Shown: positions 7,617-16,982 of the stretch, piece after piece | Position numbering within the stretch: position 1 is the stretch's first letter | How the letters are laid out: every line of letters begins with the position of its first letter | Assembly: GCF_005405085.1 (NCBI RefSeq) | Contig: NZ_BJDJ01000010.1 | Location: 1-64,000 of the forward strand | Direction of reading: 5' to 3' | Length of the DNA stretch: 64,000 nucleotides | Source of the DNA: Lactiplantibacillus daowaiensis | GTDB taxonomy: Bacteria; Bacillota; Bacilli; Lactobacillales; Lactobacillaceae | The notes under the pieces: model-generated | What the model was told of the DNA's origin: nothing | What the model saw: only the letters and a program-made list of their open reading frames with translations | Database searches by the model: none | Made by a program: the position numbers and the translations under genes

Positions 7617-10451
7617 TTACCGAGTTTGGCGGCGATACCACCAATAACCCAGGCCAATTAAGACTAGCGCACTCGCGCCAAGGACAACTGGCCAACGCGT
7701 GGTTCGTTCATTGGCTTGCGGTAACTTACCGGTGCCCGCCCGTTGTAACGCTTGGTTAGCTGTCGCCGTTGGCAACTTGGTTGTCGGCGCGGCAGTTGCC
7801 TGGGTCGGCTTAGTTGGGGTAGTTGTGGGTTTAGTGCCAGTATTCACCGTATCGCCAGCACTAGTTGTCGTACTGTCAGTTTGATTAGCCGTCGTTTTTA
7901 CTTGATAGCGATAAATGACCGTTTGCGTGGCTGCCGTATAGTGTCCGGCTGGTTTGCCAGTCACACCATGGGCCGTATAACCTTTGATATGCGGCGCGGT
8001 TGTCGCATAAGCGCTCCCGACTGACCCAGTCAAAGTCTTAGTTGCTGCCAATTTTTTGCCGGCTAAATCTTGATAATGTACCATGACCTTCCCAGTTGCG
8101 ATTGGTTGTGCATCGGCACGATACCGATACGTGACGGTCTGAGCAGTCGCCTTAAACGTCCCAGTCGTCGGCGCCCCCAGTGTTTTAGCATAGGTGTAGC
8201 CTTTGATGGCCTTTAGTGTCGTTTGATAAGCCGTCCCAACGTCCCCAGTTAACGTTTCGCTTATCGCCAAGGCCTGGCCCGTCTCATCTTGATAATGCAC
8301 CGTCACTTGGCCCGTTGCCACCGCTGGTTGGTCGGCCGCATACTGGTACGTCACAACTTGTAGCTGTTCCATATAAGTTCCGGTTGTGGGGCCCGTTGTC
8401 TTTACTAAATGATAGCCCTTGATAGCCTTAGCTTTTGTCGTATACGCTGTGGTCAGTTTGCCGGTCATCGTTGTCGCTGGCACTAAGTCGTGCGCTTTTT
8501 CATCCACATAGCGTACTAAAACTTGACCAGTCGTTACTGGTGGCACTACCGGTTGATACGTAAACTTAAACGTTTGCGGATCAGCCTTGAACTGACCAGC
8601 AATCGTACTTGGCGTCGTTTGTAGTTGATAGCCAGTTAACGTTAAGGCTTCAGCGTTAAAGTCATCGCCAACCTTGCCAGTCAATTCAGTTGCTGGTGCT
8701 AACTCACGGCCAGCTTCATCAAGATACATGATCGTCACGGTCCCCATTGCAACTGCTTTGGGGGTATAAATATAGGTCACGGTCTGCGGATCGGCACTAA
8801 TCGTTACAAGTGGCTCACCTTCTACGCGTAATAAATTATAGCCCGCAATCATTTTAGCTTTGGTCTGATGTTGGTCACCAATATTGCCCTGAATCGTTTC
8901 AGCTTCAGCTAAAGGCGTGCCGGTTTCACTTTGATGACGAACGGTGACTGGGGCACCTTTAACTGGATTCTTGGTATACGTATAGACGACCGTTTGCGCT
9001 TTGGTCGTAAATTCGCCGCTCGTTTGACCGGTCACGCTCGCAAACGTATAGTCGGTGAACGACTTTTGTTGCGTTTGATAGGTATCACCAACATTACCCG
9101 TTAACGTCTCGGTAGGCGCCAGTTTTTGACCACTAGCCTCTTGATAATGAACCGTGACGGGGGCGCCAGCGACGACTTTTTTCGTATAAACGTAAGTCAC
9201 CGTTTGCGCTTCCGCTGTCAGTTGTCCCTTGCCATTTGTGGGCAACTGACTAGTATCTAATTCATAATCAGGTAGCTCGAGTTGATAGTCCGTAGTCGTC
9301 GCATCATACGCGTCACCTAAGTTACCCGTAATTTTTTTATCCGCAGCAATTTTTGTCCCAGTTTGATCGACGTAGGTGACGGTGACCGGTGCAGCTATAG
9401 CAGCTGGGTTGGTCATGACAAATCTTTGGACGTAAGTTAGTACCGCCGTCGTCAGCCACGTTTGGCCTTGGCGCGACCGTTGCATCACGTCTAAAGCTGG
9501 TTGTTCATACTGCGCCGTATTAACCGCAACGGTCTTTTCTGGGTCTAAGCTCGCCAAATCATCGATCGAATAAGTCGCCCCCAGTGTCATACTGGCATTA
9601 TCTAGCATCGGTTTGATCACGTATTGATGGATCATATCACTCTCTAAATACGCCATGACTTGGTCCAGTTGAGCTAAGATACCCTCATCACTCCCAATCG
9701 CCGCCATAAAGTCATCCATTAAAACGGCATAAGCCCGATATTGGTCCTCATAATGGGCACGAACTTCATCATGGGTAATCAAGCCTAGTTCTAATTGAGC
9801 AAAATCTCGTAAAAGCCAAGCCTGAAACCCGTTCATCGTATTGCTGTACTGTTTAAACAAAGTCGGATCGATGGTTTCACCGCTAGCTTCAAGGAACAAT
9901 TGATAATAGCTTTCACCATAAGTTTGGTGCCCATACTGATCAGCAATTAAACTTGAATCTTTTAAATACGCGATCATACGCGCTTGGATCTCTTCGTCAA
10001 CAATCAGGTCATCATCATTTGTCAGATTAGCCCAAAAGTCCGGATCAGTAGCGGTTGCAAACGGCAACCAAATTTGTGCGGGCCAAAAATAATTATGATC
10101 ATGTAACACCTCATTTTTGGTAACTTGGACCATCGCCGTATTTAAGCCGGCATACGGAATTGCCTTAGTTGCCGTTGGTTTCGGCACCTTGAACTGACGT
10201 GGTTTTAGCTTGAGCAACGACTGTCGTAACTGTTGACCAACATATTTGGCAGTCGTTGTTAAATCAGCAGGTGGCGCTGATTTAACGGTTGTCGTTACCG
10301 GCTGTTGTGCTAAAGTTTGTTCTAAACTTGCAGCTTGACTAACCGTATAACCCCCTATACTTACAACTAGCGTAATCAACATCATTAACGCTATTTTTGC
10401 CGGACTGTACATGCGATAGAACCGTTTAAATCGTCGTTGACAGGCTTGCAT
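7617..10451 (-). CDS. MucBP-repeat cell-surface protein with variant sorting signal
   Basis: A 944-residue surface protein. It has an N-terminal signal sequence (hydrophobic stretch IALMMLITLVVSIGGY, cleavage near VSQAAS), then an N-terminal region of about 300 residues that I do not recognise. Seven MucBP-type repeats of 65-75 residues follow, each opening with a VxVxYxDxxG strand and closing with QTVTYxY; MucBP units occur in mucin-binding adhesins. After a Thr/Pro linker the C-terminus is LPQANE, a hydrophobic segment and WWYRRQTR. LPQANE has Ala where LPxTG has Thr, so sortase recognition may be weakened. ATG 10451 is preceded by AAAGGAG at six bases. Confidence 0.88.
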   Translation of the reverse strand: MQACQRRFKRFYRMYSPAKIALMMLITLVVSIGGYTVSQAASLEQTLAQQPVTTTVKSAPPADLTTTAKYVGQQLRQSLLKLKPRQFKVPKPTATKAIPYAGLNTAMVQVTKNEVLHDHNYFWPAQIWLPFATATDPDFWANLTNDDDLIVDEEIQARMIAYLKDSSLIADQYGHQTYGESYYQLFLEASGETIDPTLFKQYSNTMNGFQAWLLRDFAQLELGLITHDEVRAHYEDQYRAYAVLMDDFMAAIGSDEGILAQLDQVMAYLESDMIHQYVIKPMLDNASMTLGATYSIDDLASLDPEKTVAVNTAQYEQPALDVMQRSRQGQTWLTTAVLTYVQRFVMTNPAAIAAPVTVTYVDQTGTKIAADKKITGNLGDAYDATTTDYQLELPDYELDTSQLPTNGKGQLTAEAQTVTYVYTKKVVAGAPVTVHYQEASGQKLAPTETLTGNVGDTYQTQQKSFTDYTFASVTGQTSGEFTTKAQTVVYTYTKNPVKGAPVTVRHQSETGTPLAEAETIQGNIGDQHQTKAKMIAGYNLLRVEGEPLVTISADPQTVTYIYTPKAVAMGTVTIMYLDEAGRELAPATELTGKVGDDFNAEALTLTGYQLQTTPSTIAGQFKADPQTFKFTYQPVVPPVTTGQVLVRYVDEKAHDLVPATTMTGKLTTAYTTKAKAIKGYHLVKTTGPTTGTYMEQLQVVTYQYAADQPAVATGQVTVHYQDETGQALAISETLTGDVGTAYQTTLKAIKGYTYAKTLGAPTTGTFKATAQTVTYRYRADAQPIATGKVMVHYQDLAGKKLAATKTLTGSVGSAYATTAPHIKGYTAHGVTGKPAGHYTAATQTVIYRYQVKTTANQTDSTTTSAGDTVNTGTKPTTTPTKPTQATAAPTTKLPTATANQALQRAGTGKLPQANERTTRWPVVLGASALVLIGLGYWWYRRQTR

Positions 10452-10598
10452 AATTTGCTCCTTTTTCGAGAAACTTGACACTAACCGACATTCACTTACT
10501 TAAAATTTTATCATGCTTGACTAAGTAACTGAACTAAAGGCGAATCCGATTTCAGTAAGCATCGTTATCGATTTATTCTTTGATTTGACGACTGTGAC

Positions 10599-10628
10599 TT
10601 GCGGACTCGTTTCGCACACCACTATAAT
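10599..10628 (+). promoter_or_regulatory. Promoter of the deformylase-like gene
   Basis: TATAAT at 10623-10628 with a weak -35 hexamer TTGCGG at 10599-10604, spacer 18 bp, about 35 bases upstream of the start codon. Confidence 0.55.
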
Positions 10629-10661
10629 AGAACGTAAAGCAAATAAAATGAGGTAACCATC

Positions 10662-11072
10662 ATGATAAAAAACGTCGTGCACGACCCGGCCGCCTTGACC
10701 CAACCAGCGGCGCCTGCGACCAAACAAGATTTAGCAGTTGCAACTGATTTATTGGATACACTCAAAGCCAATGCCGATCGTTGTGTCGGGATGGGTGCCA
10801 ATATGATTGGCAGTAACAAAGCCGTCATCGTAGTCCAAATGGGCCCGTTCGCGATTCCAATGTTCAATCCAAAAATCACTAAAAAAGCAGGTGCTTACCA
10901 GACCCAAGAAGGCTGTCTCTCACTAGCCGGCGAACGGCCAACCACCCGCTATCACCAAATCACCGTACAATTTCAAGACCGGCAGTTTAACTGGCAAACC
11001 CAAGCATTCACGGATTTCACGGCTCAAATTATTCAACATGAAATCGATCATTGCCACGGCATTTTGATTTAA
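10662..11072 (+). CDS. Peptide deformylase-like protein
   Basis: A 136-residue protein of the peptide deformylase fold. Motif 2 (EGCLSL, metal Cys) and motif 3 (QHEIDH, two metal His and the catalytic Glu) are intact. Motif 1, normally GxGxAAxQ, reads GMGANMIG, so the Gln that stabilises the transition state is absent. This matches a short deformylase-like subfamily in Firmicutes rather than the housekeeping enzyme, and its activity on formyl-Met peptides is uncertain. GAGGTAA precedes ATG 10662. Followed after 54 bases by the ApbE gene, probably in one transcript. Confidence 0.85.
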   Translation: MIKNVVHDPAALTQPAAPATKQDLAVATDLLDTLKANADRCVGMGANMIGSNKAVIVVQMGPFAIPMFNPKITKKAGAYQTQEGCLSLAGERPTTRYHQITVQFQDRQFNWQTQAFTDFTAQIIQHEIDHCHGILI

Positions 11073-11126
11073 CTTTTTGACATCGATACGATTGATGTCC
11101 CAACACTCATATTTAGGACTGATAAC

Positions 11127-12128
11127 ATGACAACTTTAAATGACCAAGGCCAACCAATGACGCCCCAATTGGCGCAACAACGTCGGCACGCTTCACACTA
11201 TGCGCTAGGCACTGACATTGACTTAACGCTTTTTGGTAGCGATACCAATGACTATTTGACCCAAGCCAATCAATTGATCGACCAATATGAAGACCGCTTA
11301 ACAGTCAATCGGCAGCAATCTGAAGTGATGGCCATTAACCATGCGGCTGGTGACCATCCCGTTCAAGTTTCCGCTGCCACTTATTCGTTAGTTAAACAAG
11401 CCATCTTATTGAGCCAACAACACTTTGGCTTTAACGCCTTGATCGGTCCCCTAGTAAAACTATGGCGCATCGGCTTTGACGACGCGCACTTACCTAATCA
11501 AGCTGAAATCAAGGCACGTTTGGCTTTAGTTGACCCATTCAGCGTTGACTTAAATGACCAAAACTTTAGTGTGTACTTGCAACACGCCGGGATGGAACTG
11601 GACTTAGGTGGGATTGCTAAAGGTTACATCGCTGATCGAATTCAGGATTACTGGGAAGCTTTCGGTCAACGCGCTGGAATGATCAATCTTGGTGGTAACT
11701 TGTTAATGGTGGGCGATTCGCCGCTACATGCCGATAAGCAATGGCGGGTCGGGATTCAAAACCCACTTACACCACGTGGCAATGCCATTGCCAGTGTCAC
11801 AATCGGCCCGTGTTCAGCCGTAACAAGTGGGATTTATGAACGGCATTTGGATATTAACGGTAAGTCTTATCACCATATCCTAGATTCAAAAACCGGCTAC
11901 CCACGTCAAAACGACTTATTAAGTGTCACGATTTTATCGAAGCAATCGATCGATGGCGAAATCGAAACGACCCGCCTTTTCTTCGCCGGCGAACCAGAAG
12001 CCGGTTGGGGCGAAGATCGTGATGATTTGTATGGCGCGATTTTTGTGACTAAAGATAAAAAGATTCAAGCAGTCGGGTTAAAAGACGCAACGATTAAGTT
12101 GTTGGATCCGGCATTTGAATTAGTTTAG
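11127..12128 (+). CDS. apbE: FAD:protein FMN transferase (ApbE family)
   Basis: ApbE/Ftp family flavin transferase, which cleaves FAD and attaches FMN to Thr or Ser of target flavoproteins. Visible motifs: LDLGGIAKGYIAD (FAD site), NLGGNLLMVG, the segment YHHILDSKTGYP and a metal-site segment near DGEIETTRLFFAG, where the usual Asp appears as Glu. 333 residues, normal for the family. No lipobox or signal peptide is seen, so this version is probably cytoplasmic. No obvious target flavoprotein gene is in the window. Ends at a strong terminator shared with lepA2. Confidence 0.9.
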   Translation: MTTLNDQGQPMTPQLAQQRRHASHYALGTDIDLTLFGSDTNDYLTQANQLIDQYEDRLTVNRQQSEVMAINHAAGDHPVQVSAATYSLVKQAILLSQQHFGFNALIGPLVKLWRIGFDDAHLPNQAEIKARLALVDPFSVDLNDQNFSVYLQHAGMELDLGGIAKGYIADRIQDYWEAFGQRAGMINLGGNLLMVGDSPLHADKQWRVGIQNPLTPRGNAIASVTIGPCSAVTSGIYERHLDINGKSYHHILDSKTGYPRQNDLLSVTILSKQSIDGEIETTRLFFAGEPEAGWGEDRDDLYGAIFVTKDKKIQAVGLKDATIKLLDPAFELV

Positions 12129-12140
12129 CTAAATCGAAAG

Positions 12141-12179
12141 CAAAAAAGACGCAACCTTCAATGGTTACGTCTTTTTTGC
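12141..12179. terminator. Bidirectional terminator between apbE and lepA2
   Basis: Long inverted repeat with A and T tracts on its two sides (12142-12156 with 12163-12178). Confidence 0.85.
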
Positions 12180-13975
12180 TATAATGACAGCTCTAAAATT
12201 GCATTGAAAACATCTTGCGATAACGTAATGTCGCTATACGCCGCTTGACGTTTATTGACACTTTGCCGCCGTAATAAGGCTTGTTTCTTTGAGAGACTGC
12301 GCTTTTCGCCATTGACCGCGGCGTTCTTGCGCAACGGTGGAATATCCACTCTGGCTAATGGTTTGCCTTCAACCACTGCTTGGGCTGGCATCGGGTAAAG
12401 CTTACGTGGCACTGTGTATTTCAATTGATGAACTAACTTTTGCGTCATTGCGGGCGCATCTTCACGATGAACAACAAATGACAAGGCATCAACTTTAGCG
12501 TAATTAATATGCACTTCAACTTTAACCACATCGGCCAAATCATAATCATCAAAACGCGTTTCAAGCGTGGCATACCCATGGGTGATCGACTTTAGCGCAT
12601 TGAAGAAGTCATACGCAATTTCGGCAAACGGCAAGCGGTAATGTATCACCACTAACTCCCCTTGGTTCGCCATATCCACTAACTGGCCCTTATGATTATC
12701 GGCCAACTGCATCACCGCACCCAACGTCTCACTAGGCGTCGTGATCGTCGCTTTGGCAAATGGTTCTTCCACAAAGTCCACCGCGGCAAAATCCGGAAAG
12801 TTAATCGGATTATTAACGAGTACCGGTGCATCTTGTCCTTTTAAATGCACTCGGTACGTGACATTTGGCGCAGTCGTTAACACTGATAACCCATACTCAT
12901 CTTGCAACCGCTCACGGATGATTTGCAGATGAAAAATCCCTAAAAAGCCGCACCGAAAGCCTGGCCCTAAGGCTTCGGAAACTTCGGCTTGATATTGAAA
13001 CGACGAATCATTTAAGGCCAATTTTTCAATCGCCAATTGTAAGTCATGATAAGCTTGATCTTTGGGATAAAACCCAGCAAAAACCATCGCTTGGGCTGGT
13101 TGGTAGCCTGGAAACGGGTTAGCAGTGGGCTGAGCTTGACTCGTTAACGTATCACCGACCCGCAACAATTGTGGGTCTTTTAACCCCGTCACAACATACC
13201 CAACCTCGCCCACGCCAAGGGTTTGCACCGGGGTCATCTGTGGGGTAAACGTGCCGATTTCCTTATTCGTTAACGTGGTTTGTGCCGCCATTAACTGATT
13301 GGCCATGCCGGACTTGAGTTGCCCGTCCGCAATCCGAACATACGCAATAATGCCTTTAAACGGATCATACAACGAATCAAAAACCAACGCTTTTAACGGT
13401 GCAGTCGCTGAACCAGTCGGTGCTGGAAAAACTGTCTTGATGGCTTCTAAAACCGCATGCACCCCTTGGCCGGTCTTGGCTGAAATCAGTAATGGCGATA
13501 CCGTTGCCAGACTCGCGTCTAATGCTTGAATCTGGGCCACCGTCCGTGCAACATCCGCCGCGGCACTGTCAATCTTATTCACGACCGGTAAAATCGCGAG
13601 ACCATTTTGTTGGGCCAAGCGCCAGTTAGCCACCGTTTGAGCTTGTACGCCTTGTGTGGCATCGACTAACAAGATCGCCCCATCACTAGCCGCTAAGCTC
13701 TTGGATACTTCATAAGAAAAGTCGACGTGTCCTGGTGTATCAATTAAATTATATTCATATTCCTGCCCATCACCAGCTTGATAAAAGTTACGGACTGTCC
13801 GCGACTTGACGGTCACGCCATGCGCTTGTTCAACCGCCATATCATCTAGTAATTGGGCTTGGCTGTCACGGTCACTGACCGTCTGAGTTTGGCTCATAAT
13901 GCGATCGGCCAACGTGGACTTACCATGGTCGATATGCGCGATAATCGCAAAATTGCGAATGTTAGTTGCTTTCAA
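12179..13975 (-). CDS. lepA2: Divergent LepA (EF4) paralogue
   Basis: Translational GTPase of the LepA/EF4 family, which acts on the ribosome. G1 AHIDHGKST, G3 DTPGH, G4 NKID and G5 SAK are intact, and domains III and the LepA-specific C-terminal domain are present, 598 residues in all. It departs from typical LepA in switch I (GVTVKSRTV instead of GITIKAQ) and in the tail, where the usual CYGGDITRKRK stretch is replaced by NGEKRSLSKKQ. It is therefore probably an accessory copy, with a standard lepA expected elsewhere. It starts with TTG (13975) behind AAAGGAG and lies four bases after a TetR gene, in the same operon. Confidence 0.88.
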   Translation of the reverse strand: MKATNIRNFAIIAHIDHGKSTLADRIMSQTQTVSDRDSQAQLLDDMAVEQAHGVTVKSRTVRNFYQAGDGQEYEYNLIDTPGHVDFSYEVSKSLAASDGAILLVDATQGVQAQTVANWRLAQQNGLAILPVVNKIDSAAADVARTVAQIQALDASLATVSPLLISAKTGQGVHAVLEAIKTVFPAPTGSATAPLKALVFDSLYDPFKGIIAYVRIADGQLKSGMANQLMAAQTTLTNKEIGTFTPQMTPVQTLGVGEVGYVVTGLKDPQLLRVGDTLTSQAQPTANPFPGYQPAQAMVFAGFYPKDQAYHDLQLAIEKLALNDSSFQYQAEVSEALGPGFRCGFLGIFHLQIIRERLQDEYGLSVLTTAPNVTYRVHLKGQDAPVLVNNPINFPDFAAVDFVEEPFAKATITTPSETLGAVMQLADNHKGQLVDMANQGELVVIHYRLPFAEIAYDFFNALKSITHGYATLETRFDDYDLADVVKVEVHINYAKVDALSFVVHREDAPAMTQKLVHQLKYTVPRKLYPMPAQAVVEGKPLARVDIPPLRKNAAVNGEKRSLSKKQALLRRQSVNKRQAAYSDITLSQDVFNAILELSL

Positions 13976-13979
13976 ATCT

Positions 13980-14648
13980 TTACTCCTTTGTTAAAACAAC
14001 GGTTGGATACTTACCTTGTAAGTAATATCGAAAAGTCGTCACCGTATCGGGTCCTAAGTTTACTTTAAAATGTTCAAAATCTTGGTCATATAATGGCTGG
14101 CGATTAAATTCATCTAAACCGGCTAAGTTCATCATGCCGCTGATCATGGCACTTTGAACTAATAATAACTGGCTGATTTCAGCCACCGTTAACGTTGGAA
14201 CCCGGGTTTGAATCGTTTGCGCCAAGCGTTCGTTACTGGCATATAATGCTTGGCGATGACTAATCGTCTGCGCCATATTCGCACCCTGCTCTAAGATTGG
14301 GCCGCGCAAGGCATTCAAACGGACTAATAACCCATGCGTCGTAATCAAGTTCGCGGTTTCCGTCAACAAGAGCTGTAAGAAATCTGCTAACGTAAACGTG
14401 GTGCATTGTTCAATACGCCTCGTTAAGTCATCAAAATATTGGTGATACCCATCTAAAAGTAACGTCATAAAAAGACTTTCTTTGCTCTCATAATAATTGA
14501 ATAACGTCCCTTTAGAAACGCCAGCTTGCTTAGCAATCGCGGCCATCGTTAATTGACTAAATGACTGTTGCTCAAATAGGGTTAACGCCGCCGCCGCAAT
14601 TTGTTGGGCCCGATCAGTTTTTTGTTCTTTCGTCAGACTATTCACCAT
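13980..14648 (-). CDS. TetR family transcriptional regulator
   Basis: TetR-type repressor. The N-terminal helix-turn-helix (about residues 10-55) has the classic pattern SQLTMAAIAKQAGVSKGTLFNYYESKESLFM, followed by an all-helical ligand and dimerisation domain; 222 residues. ATG 14648 follows AAGGAG by eight bases. The stop codon and the lepA2 RBS overlap, so the regulator and LepA paralogue are co-transcribed. Direct and inverted TGACTnnnnnTCA elements upstream are likely its own operators. The inducer is unknown. Confidence 0.92.
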   Translation of the reverse strand: MVNSLTKEQKTDRAQQIAAAALTLFEQQSFSQLTMAAIAKQAGVSKGTLFNYYESKESLFMTLLLDGYHQYFDDLTRRIEQCTTFTLADFLQLLLTETANLITTHGLLVRLNALRGPILEQGANMAQTISHRQALYASNERLAQTIQTRVPTLTVAEISQLLLVQSAMISGMMNLAGLDEFNRQPLYDQDFEHFKVNLGPDTVTTFRYYLQGKYPTVVLTKE

Positions 14649-14665
14649 GTGCAAAGCTCCTTTTT

Positions 14666-14730
14666 TGACTATTGGTCAGTTTTAAATTCAAAATAAATAG
14701 TCAGTTCAATCGTAAACTGACTATCAGTCA
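14666..14730. promoter_or_regulatory. Probable TetR operator region
   Basis: A perfect 10-bp inverted repeat ATAGTCAGTT / AACTGACTAT at 14697-14706 and 14715-14724 (8-bp spacer). Two TGACT-type half-site pairs, TGACTATTGGTCA (14666-14678) and TGACTATCAGTCA (14718-14730), flank it. Its position directly upstream of tetR-lepA2 suggests autoregulation. Confidence 0.7.
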
Positions 14731-14767
14731 TTTTTAAATATACACCCGATTTTTTTGCTTGTCAAAA

Positions 14768-15481
14768 TTAACGTTTGAGATCCATCATAAAGTAATTCAC
14801 ATCGCCACGATACTTGGCAATTGAGTATTCAACGGGAACATCTTGGCTCGTAAACCCTTGCGTGTGGAAATAAAACAACGGATCACCTTGGGTCACATTC
14901 AATAAATCCGCCGTAGTTTCATCGGCCGTGAGTACATCTAACCGCCGCCGAACGCGGTCAACGGCTAAATGATGTTGCGCGAGCGTGTCGTACAACGATA
15001 CTTGCGTAAAATCAACCATCGCTAACTTGGTTAACGACTTGGTCGGCAAATAACTCGTTAACAAGACTACTGGTTGGCCATTAGCGTACCGTAGTCGGAC
15101 TAATTTGTAGACGCTGTCTCCCGTTGCGAGCTGCAAGTTGGTCGCAACTTCATCAGTTGCAGCTTCAGTCTGAAATAACAAGACTTTGGTTTGTGGCTGT
15201 AAGCCTTTATCCGCCATTTCCGCATTATAGCCCTCAATCACCTGGGTAAAGGCTTGCGCAATCTTCGCTTGTTTAACCATCGTGCCCCGCCGTTTACGCT
15301 TTTCAAGTAAGCCTTGTTCAACCAGCGTCTGAATAGCTTGGCGCACTGTGGGCCGACTGACTTGATATGTCGCCATTAAATCCACTTCGCGTGGAATCAA
15401 CGTATGTGGCGGATATGTGCCATCTTGAATCTTGGCACGTAAATCTTGTTCGATTTGGATATGTTTGGCTACTGCTGACAT
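14768..15481 (-). CDS. GntR family (HutC subfamily) regulator
   Basis: N-terminal GntR winged helix (IQDGTYPPHTLIPREVDLMATYQVSRPTVRQAIQTLVEQGLL), then a UTRA ligand-binding domain from about residue 80 to the end; 237 residues. HutC/UTRA regulators typically sense sugar phosphates or related metabolites. ATG 15481 has AAGGGGCGG upstream; the longer frame begins at a less likely codon. It lies downstream of deoC on the same strand but a terminator separates them, so it probably has its own promoter. Control of deoC is possible but unproven. Confidence 0.9.
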   Translation of the reverse strand: MSAVAKHIQIEQDLRAKIQDGTYPPHTLIPREVDLMATYQVSRPTVRQAIQTLVEQGLLEKRKRRGTMVKQAKIAQAFTQVIEGYNAEMADKGLQPQTKVLLFQTEAATDEVATNLQLATGDSVYKLVRLRYANGQPVVLLTSYLPTKSLTKLAMVDFTQVSLYDTLAQHHLAVDRVRRRLDVLTADETTADLLNVTQGDPLFYFHTQGFTSQDVPVEYSIAKYRGDVNYFMMDLKR

Positions 15482-15525
15482 GTGACCGCCCCTTTTGTCA
15501 TGATATATTAGCTTAATCATAGCAT

Positions 15526-15556
15526 AAAAAAACGTCCATCGTTACTGATGGACGTG
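15526..15556 (-). terminator. Terminator of deoC
   Basis: Nine-base perfect stem ACGTCCATC/GATGGACGT with a seven-base T tract on the minus strand. Confidence 0.88.
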
Positions 15557-15561
15557 ACAGC

Positions 15562-16296
15562 TTATTGGGCAAGTTTCGGATAAGGACGGTCGATATCGAT
15601 ATGATCAACATGGTCAACGGTCATCCGTTCTTTCAAAGCTTCAATAATCTTAATGCCAGCACTACACCCGATACGGTCCGCACCAGCCTTGATCATGGCC
15701 AAAAAATCATCTGAATTGCGAATACCGCCAGCGGCTTTGACCTTAACCGTGTCACCGACTACAGACTTCATTAACGCCACATCTTCAACCGTGGCACCAC
15801 CAGTGCCAAAGCCAGTGGCGGTCTTAATAAAGTCTGGTTTGACTTCTTTAGCAATCTCAGCGACCTTGCGGATTTCATCACTGGTCAAATAACAATTTTC
15901 AAAAATCACTTTGCATGGCACGCCGTTGTGATGACAAATCGCTACAATGCGGGTCATCTCGTCTTGAATATAAGCATAATTGCCATTCTTTAATTCGGTG
16001 ATGTTAATGACATAATCAATTTCATTAGCGCCGTGCTTAATAGCATCTTGGGTATCGAATTCTTTAGATTCAATACTGGTCTGCCCGAGTGGAAAGCTGA
16101 TTGCAGCCCCAGTATCAATATCGGTACCGGCTAATAAATCTGAACAAACTTGTGACTGGACTTGGTTGATTGCCACCATTTTGAAGTGGTATTGTTTGGC
16201 TTCATCACAAAGGACTTTCATATCCGCTGCTGAAGCATCGGCCTTTAAATTGGTATGGTCAATCATCCGGGAAAAATCATCAATTGTATAAGCTGG
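15562..16296 (-). CDS. deoC: Deoxyribose-phosphate aldolase
   Basis: Class I aldolase splitting 2-deoxyribose 5-phosphate into glyceraldehyde 3-phosphate and acetaldehyde in deoxynucleoside catabolism. Start region [11 protein letters not shown], the segment [15 protein letters not shown] and the Schiff-base lysine in KVKAAGGIR are clear, with the phosphate-binding GCSAG near the end. About 244 residues. ATG 16296 follows GGAG by nine bases; an ATG 18 bases upstream overlaps that RBS and is rejected. No other deo genes are adjacent. Confidence 0.95.
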   Translation of the reverse strand, partial: PAYTIDDFSRMIDHTNLKADASAADMKVLCDEAKQYHFKMVAINQVQSQVCSDLLAGTDIDTGAAISFPLGQTSIESKEFDTQDAIKHGANEIDYVINITELKNGNYAYIQDEMTRIVAICHHNGVPCKVIFENCYLTSDEIRKVAEIAKEVKPDFIKTATGFGTGGATVEDVALMKSVVGDTVKVKAAGGIRNSDDFLAMIKAGADRIGCSAGIKIIEALKERMTVDHVDHIDIDRPYPKLAQ

Positions 16297-16396
16297 CATA
16301 ATTATCGTCTCCATTTAATAAGTTATTACATATTGAATGATAGCGATTTCTCGGTTGAATGTCAATCTTTCATCTAGCTAATCGAACTAACTCAAA

Positions 16397-16435
16397 ATAG
16401 CGACCTAATGAAGCTTAACTTCATCCGGTCGCTAT
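16397..16435. terminator. Long hairpin between merR and deoC
   Basis: Stem ATAGCGACC/GGTCGCTAT (16397-16405 with 16427-16435) plus an inner stem ATGAAG/CTTCAT. The T tract is short, so it may be a weak terminator of the merR operon. Confidence 0.55.
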
Positions 16436-16450
16436 GTCACTGGTTCCGTA

Positions 16451-16951
16451 TTATTTTGGTAGTTCAATAACTTCATTAAATAATGCCAAAGTCGTCAAAT
16501 CACCAATTTCCTTTAGATGTGCTTGATATTGTCGGGCTAATTGAGGGTCCACCTCATTACTGCCGGGCAGAAAATGAATAGCTTCCGTCCCCGCAGCCAC
16601 TGCGGTTTCGTAGTACCACTTCTTATATTGCAAATACGCTAACGTTTCTTGTAAGTCTAAAATCTTAGTCTTTAAGTTTTGCTCATGGGCTAATAACAAC
16701 TGATACCGTTCATCCAAACTAGTATCACCTTGTAGCCGCAATTGCACAAACGTTGCGATTTCATTAACCGGGACGCCGGCATTTTTTAAACACATGATCG
16801 TGCGCATCAAATGCAGATCATTGTCAGTGAATTCGCGGCGCCCCGCTGCATTGCGTTTAACAAAGGGTAATAATCCCGCTTTGTCATAATAACGCAAGGT
16901 ATCAACGGTAACACTTAATTTTTCAGCCACTTGCCCAATACTATACGTCAT
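16451..16951 (-). CDS. MerR family transcriptional regulator
   Basis: A 166-residue MerR-type activator. The N-terminal winged helix is YSIGQVAEKLSVTVDTLRYYDKAGLLPF, followed by the second wing and a long dimerisation helix (about residues 80-118). It lacks the Cys residues of metal sensors, so it likely senses a small molecule or redox signal. Co-transcribed with the upstream SRPBCC gene (31-base gap) from a promoter with the MerR-type 19-bp spacer, consistent with autoregulation. Confidence 0.92.
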   Translation of the reverse strand: MTYSIGQVAEKLSVTVDTLRYYDKAGLLPFVKRNAAGRREFTDNDLHLMRTIMCLKNAGVPVNEIATFVQLRLQGDTSLDERYQLLLAHEQNLKTKILDLQETLAYLQYKKWYYETAVAAGTEAIHFLPGSNEVDPQLARQYQAHLKEIGDLTTLALFNEVIELPK

Positions 16952-16982
16952 TCATCGTCACCTCTGACTAAGAATACCAGTT

